This document shows, piece after piece, positions 31,968-34,669 of a stretch of 34,669 nucleotides of DNA. A program made the translations under genes and the position numbers. The notes under the pieces were generated by a model, which saw only the letters and a list, made by a program, of their open reading frames with translations, searched no databases and was not told the DNA's origin. The stretch is taken from the NCBI GenBank assembly GCA_900543165.1, contig UQQQ01000020.1, positions 1 through 34,669 on the forward strand, given 5' to 3'. The stretch is from an uncultured Dialister sp. GTDB taxonomy: Bacteria > Bacillota > Negativicutes > Veillonellales > Dialisteraceae. Numbering within the stretch: position 1 is the first letter of the stretch; every line of letters begins with the position of its first letter.

Positions 31968-32759
31968 TCAAAAAGTCCGGCGGCAAGAGCGTCCCGCGAA
32001 GAACAACCGCTTCGTGTAGTCTTCTTTCGGATGCTGCCACAGGTCTTCCGCTCTTCCCTGCTCTACGACATGTCCCTGACGGAGGATCATCCCCTGATCC
32101 GCGAGCTGCCGCGCGACCTCCATTTGATGCGTGATGCAGAGGAGCGATCCTTTGATTTCCTTTTTCACCAGCAAAAGCTCTCGTACCACTTCCTGCCTGG
32201 CGAGTACATCGAGCGCACTGGTGGGCTCATCCGCCAAGATCAGCTCCGGCTCCGGCAGGAGCGCACTCACGATGCCCACGCGCTGCATCATACCGCCGGA
32301 GAGCTCCGAGGGATAGCTGTCCCAAATCCGGCTGGCTTCCTCCAGTCCGAGCTTTTGCATGAGCGAAAAGGCTTTTTCCCGAAGTGAAGATGCCGAAGTC
32401 CGGCCATGCGCTTCCATCGCCTCATGGATCTGACTCCCCACCGTGCGGATGGGGCAAAAGGCGTCCTTCGTATCTTGAAAAATGGTGGTGATCTCCTTCC
32501 CCAGCAGGCGCCGCCTTTCTTTCGTGCTCATTTCCAAAAGGGGCTGTCCTTGGAAGTCTATATCGCCGGTGGTGATGCGACCTTCGGGAGGAAGCAGACC
32601 CAGGATGGCCTTGCAAAGCGTGGTCTTTCCGCTGCCGGACTCGCCGACAATGGTCAGGCATTCACCTTGGGAAAGCGTAAACGAAATGTCCCGGGCCGCT
32701 GCCTTTTCTCCGTATGCGATAGAGACATGGGAGAAGCGTAGGACTTCCGTCCCACTCAT
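31968..32759 (-). CDS. ABC transporter ATP-binding protein, DppD/NikD-like
   Basis: This 263-residue ATPase has Walker A (GESGSGKTT), a Q-loop (TTIFQDTKDAFCPIRTVGSQI), signature (LSGGMMQRVGIVSAL), Walker B (LILADEPTSALDV) and the switch His (ITHQMEVA). The C-terminal tail (HPKEDYTKRLFFAG) fits the peptide/nickel class, and the Cys-rich extension of many DppD proteins is absent. Its ATG overlaps the binding-protein stop codon in ATGA, so the two are translationally coupled. Confidence 0.9.
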   Translation of the reverse strand: MSGTEVLRFSHVSIAYGEKAAARDISFTLSQGECLTIVGESGSGKTTLCKAILGLLPPEGRITTGDIDFQGQPLLEMSTKERRRLLGKEITTIFQDTKDAFCPIRTVGSQIHEAMEAHGRTSASSLREKAFSLMQKLGLEEASRIWDSYPSELSGGMMQRVGIVSALLPEPELILADEPTSALDVLARQEVVRELLLVKKEIKGSLLCITHQMEVARQLADQGMILRQGHVVEQGRAEDLWQHPKEDYTKRLFFAGRSCRRTF

Positions 32760-34294
32760 TGTACATCCAGCTCCCCGGTGATTTCATAATAGTCTGAAGG
32801 ATGGGCGGCAAGGCCGGTCACGCCTTTGCGGGACAAGATCCCCATCTGCAGATAGGAAATGAAGTAAAAGGCATGATCATCCAGAATGACCTGCTGCATC
32901 TCTATCGCGAGCTGATTTCTCTTCCCTGTATCAAAGGTCTGGTGCATCTCTTTGGCAAGGGCTTCCAGACGGTCGTTGTGATAGAAGCCGCGGTTCTTGG
33001 TCGACTGATCCAGCGCACAGGTATGGAAGAAATACTCCGGATCCCCCGTGGGCGCGGTGACAAGCGCGCTGGCATACACATCATAATTCCCCGTTTCAAG
33101 CACTTTCAAATGGTCCGACGAGCACTCGACATCCACCTTGATCCCGATCCGCTTCAGATTATCCTGCACAAGCTCGGCAAGGGCGGGAAGCTCCATGCGG
33201 CCCGGATATGTCAGCCAGCGGATGGTCAGGTCTTTCCCGTCCTGATCCACATAGCCGTTTCCATCCGTATCCTTCCAGCCCGCCTCCTCGAGGAGCTTTC
33301 TGGCTTCATCAGCCTGATACGATACGCCATGCACATGCGATGCACCGAATGGAAGGGCTTTCGGGAAGGGACCGACGGCGATCTCTCCGTGTCCTGCCAG
33401 CAGATGATTCACAAATCCTTCGCGATCGATCGCCATATCGATCGCCTTTCTCACGCGGATATCCTGCATGACGGGCGAATGCATATTGACCTGCGCGAAG
33501 AAATTGCGGCTGGTGGCTACCTTGGAAATCTGAAATTTCGAAGAATCCTCAAACAGCGGATAGCTGGCGTAAGGCAGTCCATACGTAGCATCGACATTAC
33601 CAGCCTGCAGCGCAGCTGTCATCGCATCTCCATCGGTGACAGCCTTCACGATCAGATGGTCCACTTTCGGGCTGCCATTCCAATAGGATGTATTCTTGTG
33701 CAGATGGATTTCTGTATCCGTCACAGAGTCCGCCACATAAGGACCTGTCCCTGACACCCGGCCATCCTTCCTGTCCGCTTTCATATCCACAATGGCCGCA
33801 TAAGGATCGCAAAGATAAAAAATGAGACTCGGGCAGGCTGCCTTCGTGTGAATGCGGACTGTATTTTCACTGGCATCGATCCGATCGATTTTAAGGTCAA
33901 AGGCCGCTCTTGGATTCTTCGCCACCAGCGCCTCCAGACATTCCTTCACAGCCTCTCCGTTCATGCTTCGCCCGCTGGAGAAAGAGATCCCCTCACGGAG
34001 CTCTATATCCACCGTGCTGTCATCGACGTATGCGAAATGCTTCGCCAGCCATGGCTCCGGAGTCATCGCATCAGACAAGCGGAAGAGCGTCTCCCCTACG
34101 CCATAGCGCACGGTGCTCCATCCGGAATAATTCTCGTGCGGATCGAGTCCTGCATCTCCCATCTCCCTGCCATACCCGGTCGTAGCATAGACCAAGGTCT
34201 TTTCGCCGGATGCCTTCTCTCCGCCGCCGCAACCGCCAAGTGCAAGTGATGTGAAAACAAGTGCAGTCAATACTGCTTTAGAAATCCTGTTCAT
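32756..34294 (-). CDS. ABC transporter substrate-binding lipoprotein (peptide/nickel, SBP family 5)
   Basis: This 512-residue extracytoplasmic binding protein has a lipoprotein signal peptide ending at Cys22 (TSLALGGC). The SBP_bac_5 fold follows: an early GLDPHENYSGWSTVRYGVGE segment, WLAKHFAYVDD, the conserved RKAIDMAIDREGFV and the late EEAGWKDTDGNGYVDQDG segment. The ligand may be Ni(II) or another metal chelate, or a small peptide. The adjacent His-rich metal sensor makes nickel attractive but does not prove it. The ATG at 34294 has AAGGAG. No permease genes lie in the operon within the window; they could be upstream, beyond 34669. Confidence 0.9.
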   Translation of the reverse strand: MNRISKAVLTALVFTSLALGGCGGGEKASGEKTLVYATTGYGREMGDAGLDPHENYSGWSTVRYGVGETLFRLSDAMTPEPWLAKHFAYVDDSTVDIELREGISFSSGRSMNGEAVKECLEALVAKNPRAAFDLKIDRIDASENTVRIHTKAACPSLIFYLCDPYAAIVDMKADRKDGRVSGTGPYVADSVTDTEIHLHKNTSYWNGSPKVDHLIVKAVTDGDAMTAALQAGNVDATYGLPYASYPLFEDSSKFQISKVATSRNFFAQVNMHSPVMQDIRVRKAIDMAIDREGFVNHLLAGHGEIAVGPFPKALPFGASHVHGVSYQADEARKLLEEAGWKDTDGNGYVDQDGKDLTIRWLTYPGRMELPALAELVQDNLKRIGIKVDVECSSDHLKVLETGNYDVYASALVTAPTGDPEYFFHTCALDQSTKNRGFYHNDRLEALAKEMHQTFDTGKRNQLAIEMQQVILDDHAFYFISYLQMGILSRKGVTGLAAHPSDYYEITGELDVQ

Positions 34295-34329
34295 GCGTTA
34301 CTCCTTATAGAAAATATACATCATAATCC

Positions 34330-34669
34330 CAGTGACAAGTTTAAAAGCAGGGATGAATGGCTAGTGGCTAGGGATCAGGGATTAGGGATTAGGGATTAGG
34401 AGCGCAGGGTGACTAGTCACTCTCTCGTATCGTCATTTCGAGCGCAAGCGAGAAATCTTCTGTGCAAACCGATAAACAATGGATGTGCGAAAGCAGAAAC
34501 ACGTAGCGCCAAATCGTCGTTTCCCTGCCAGTGCCTATGTGATACTGACCGCAGTACAAGAAAGATCCCTCGGCTGCGCTTCCGATGACGATACGGGAAA
34601 GGGATACCCCAAAAAAGTTTGAAAGCAGGGATGAGTGGCTAGGGACTGGTGACTGGTGGCTAGTAGCTA
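34330..34669. repeat. Composite intergenic repeat at the right edge
   Basis: It starts with TTAAAAGCAGGGATGAATGG and GGGATTAGGGATTAGGG, then TGACTAGTCACTC, a MITE-like block (34433-34592) and, after it, AAGTTTGAAAGCAGGGATGA, GTGGCTAGGGACTGGTGAC and GGCTAGTAGCTA to the window end. The block AAAGCAGGGATGA(G/A)TGGCTAG thus occurs twice as direct repeats around the MITE-like block. It may continue past the window. Confidence 0.82.
34433..34592. mobile_element. Second MITE-like element
   Basis: The left end CGTCATTTCGAGCGCAAGC and the right end GCGCTTCCGATGACGATACG are inverted and imperfectly matched; GATCCCTCGGCTGCGCTTCC corresponds to the right end of 23993-24138. The interior (about 100 bp) has weak similarity to the other copy (GATGTG near the left third, CGCAGT before the right end). 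No coding capacity. Confidence 0.5.

Noticed and set aside
34376..34402. Telomere-like GGGATTAGG repeats
   Set aside because: The runs are short, degenerate and scattered through internal gaps; they are modules of the mosaic repeats, not a replicon end.

Overview
The window reads as a chromosomal segment of a low-to-mid GC anaerobe of the Negativicutes (Gram-negative Firmicutes), most likely Dialister or a close Veillonellaceae relative. This is inferred from gene content and style: a Firmicutes-type infC-rpmI-rplT operon with an L20-type leader, a T-box leader, strong AGGAGG ribosome sites, rubredoxin, a single-chain pyruvate carboxylase and a Pst/Pho locus. I could not run a database search, so the genus is a guess. 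Most genes lie on the minus strand.

Layout. Positions 143-2202 hold a decayed hybrid sensor histidine kinase. Next come hup and mazG, probably co-transcribed, and then the translation operon infC-rpmI-rplT with its own promoter and leader. From 5.5 to 12.8 kb lies a phosphate module in transcription order pstS-pstC-pstA-pstB-phoB-phoR, with Pho-box-like repeats before pstS and no phoU. A DUF4143-type AAA ATPase at 13.2-14.4 kb is bracketed by tandem 39-bp palindromic repeats. A prepilin-like gene interrupted by an amber codon follows, then pyruvate carboxylase (15.4-18.8 kb), a UvrD-like helicase fused to a Cas4/AddB-like nuclease (19.2-22.1 kb) and a polytopic membrane protein. On the plus strand is a uroporphyrinogen-decarboxylase-like protein. 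The right third has a DAACS-family symporter behind a T-box-like leader, mscL with a C-terminal zinc ribbon, rubredoxin (54 aa), tRNA-Leu(UAG), an iron-containing alcohol dehydrogenase, a His-rich CsoR-type metal sensor, and a peptide/nickel-type ABC operon with a binding protein and two ATPases but no permeases.

The most distinctive non-coding feature is a family of composite intergenic repeats. About eleven intergenic stretches are built from the same short modules: GGGATTAGG and GACTGGT runs, a GGCGC...GCGCC hairpin, a TTTCTAATTTCTCATTC block, a GCCCTTTGATT block, TGAACCCTGAACC runs, and TCATTTCGAGCG / CTCGGGATGACG ends. Module order is conserved between copies, and copies occur in both orientations. 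Two direct copies bracket phoB-pstB-pstA-pstC. I know of no described name for this element.

The second candidate novelty is the ATPase cassette. Its flanking repeats carry a 15-bp palindrome every 39 bp, and one palindrome contains the ATPase's own -10 box.
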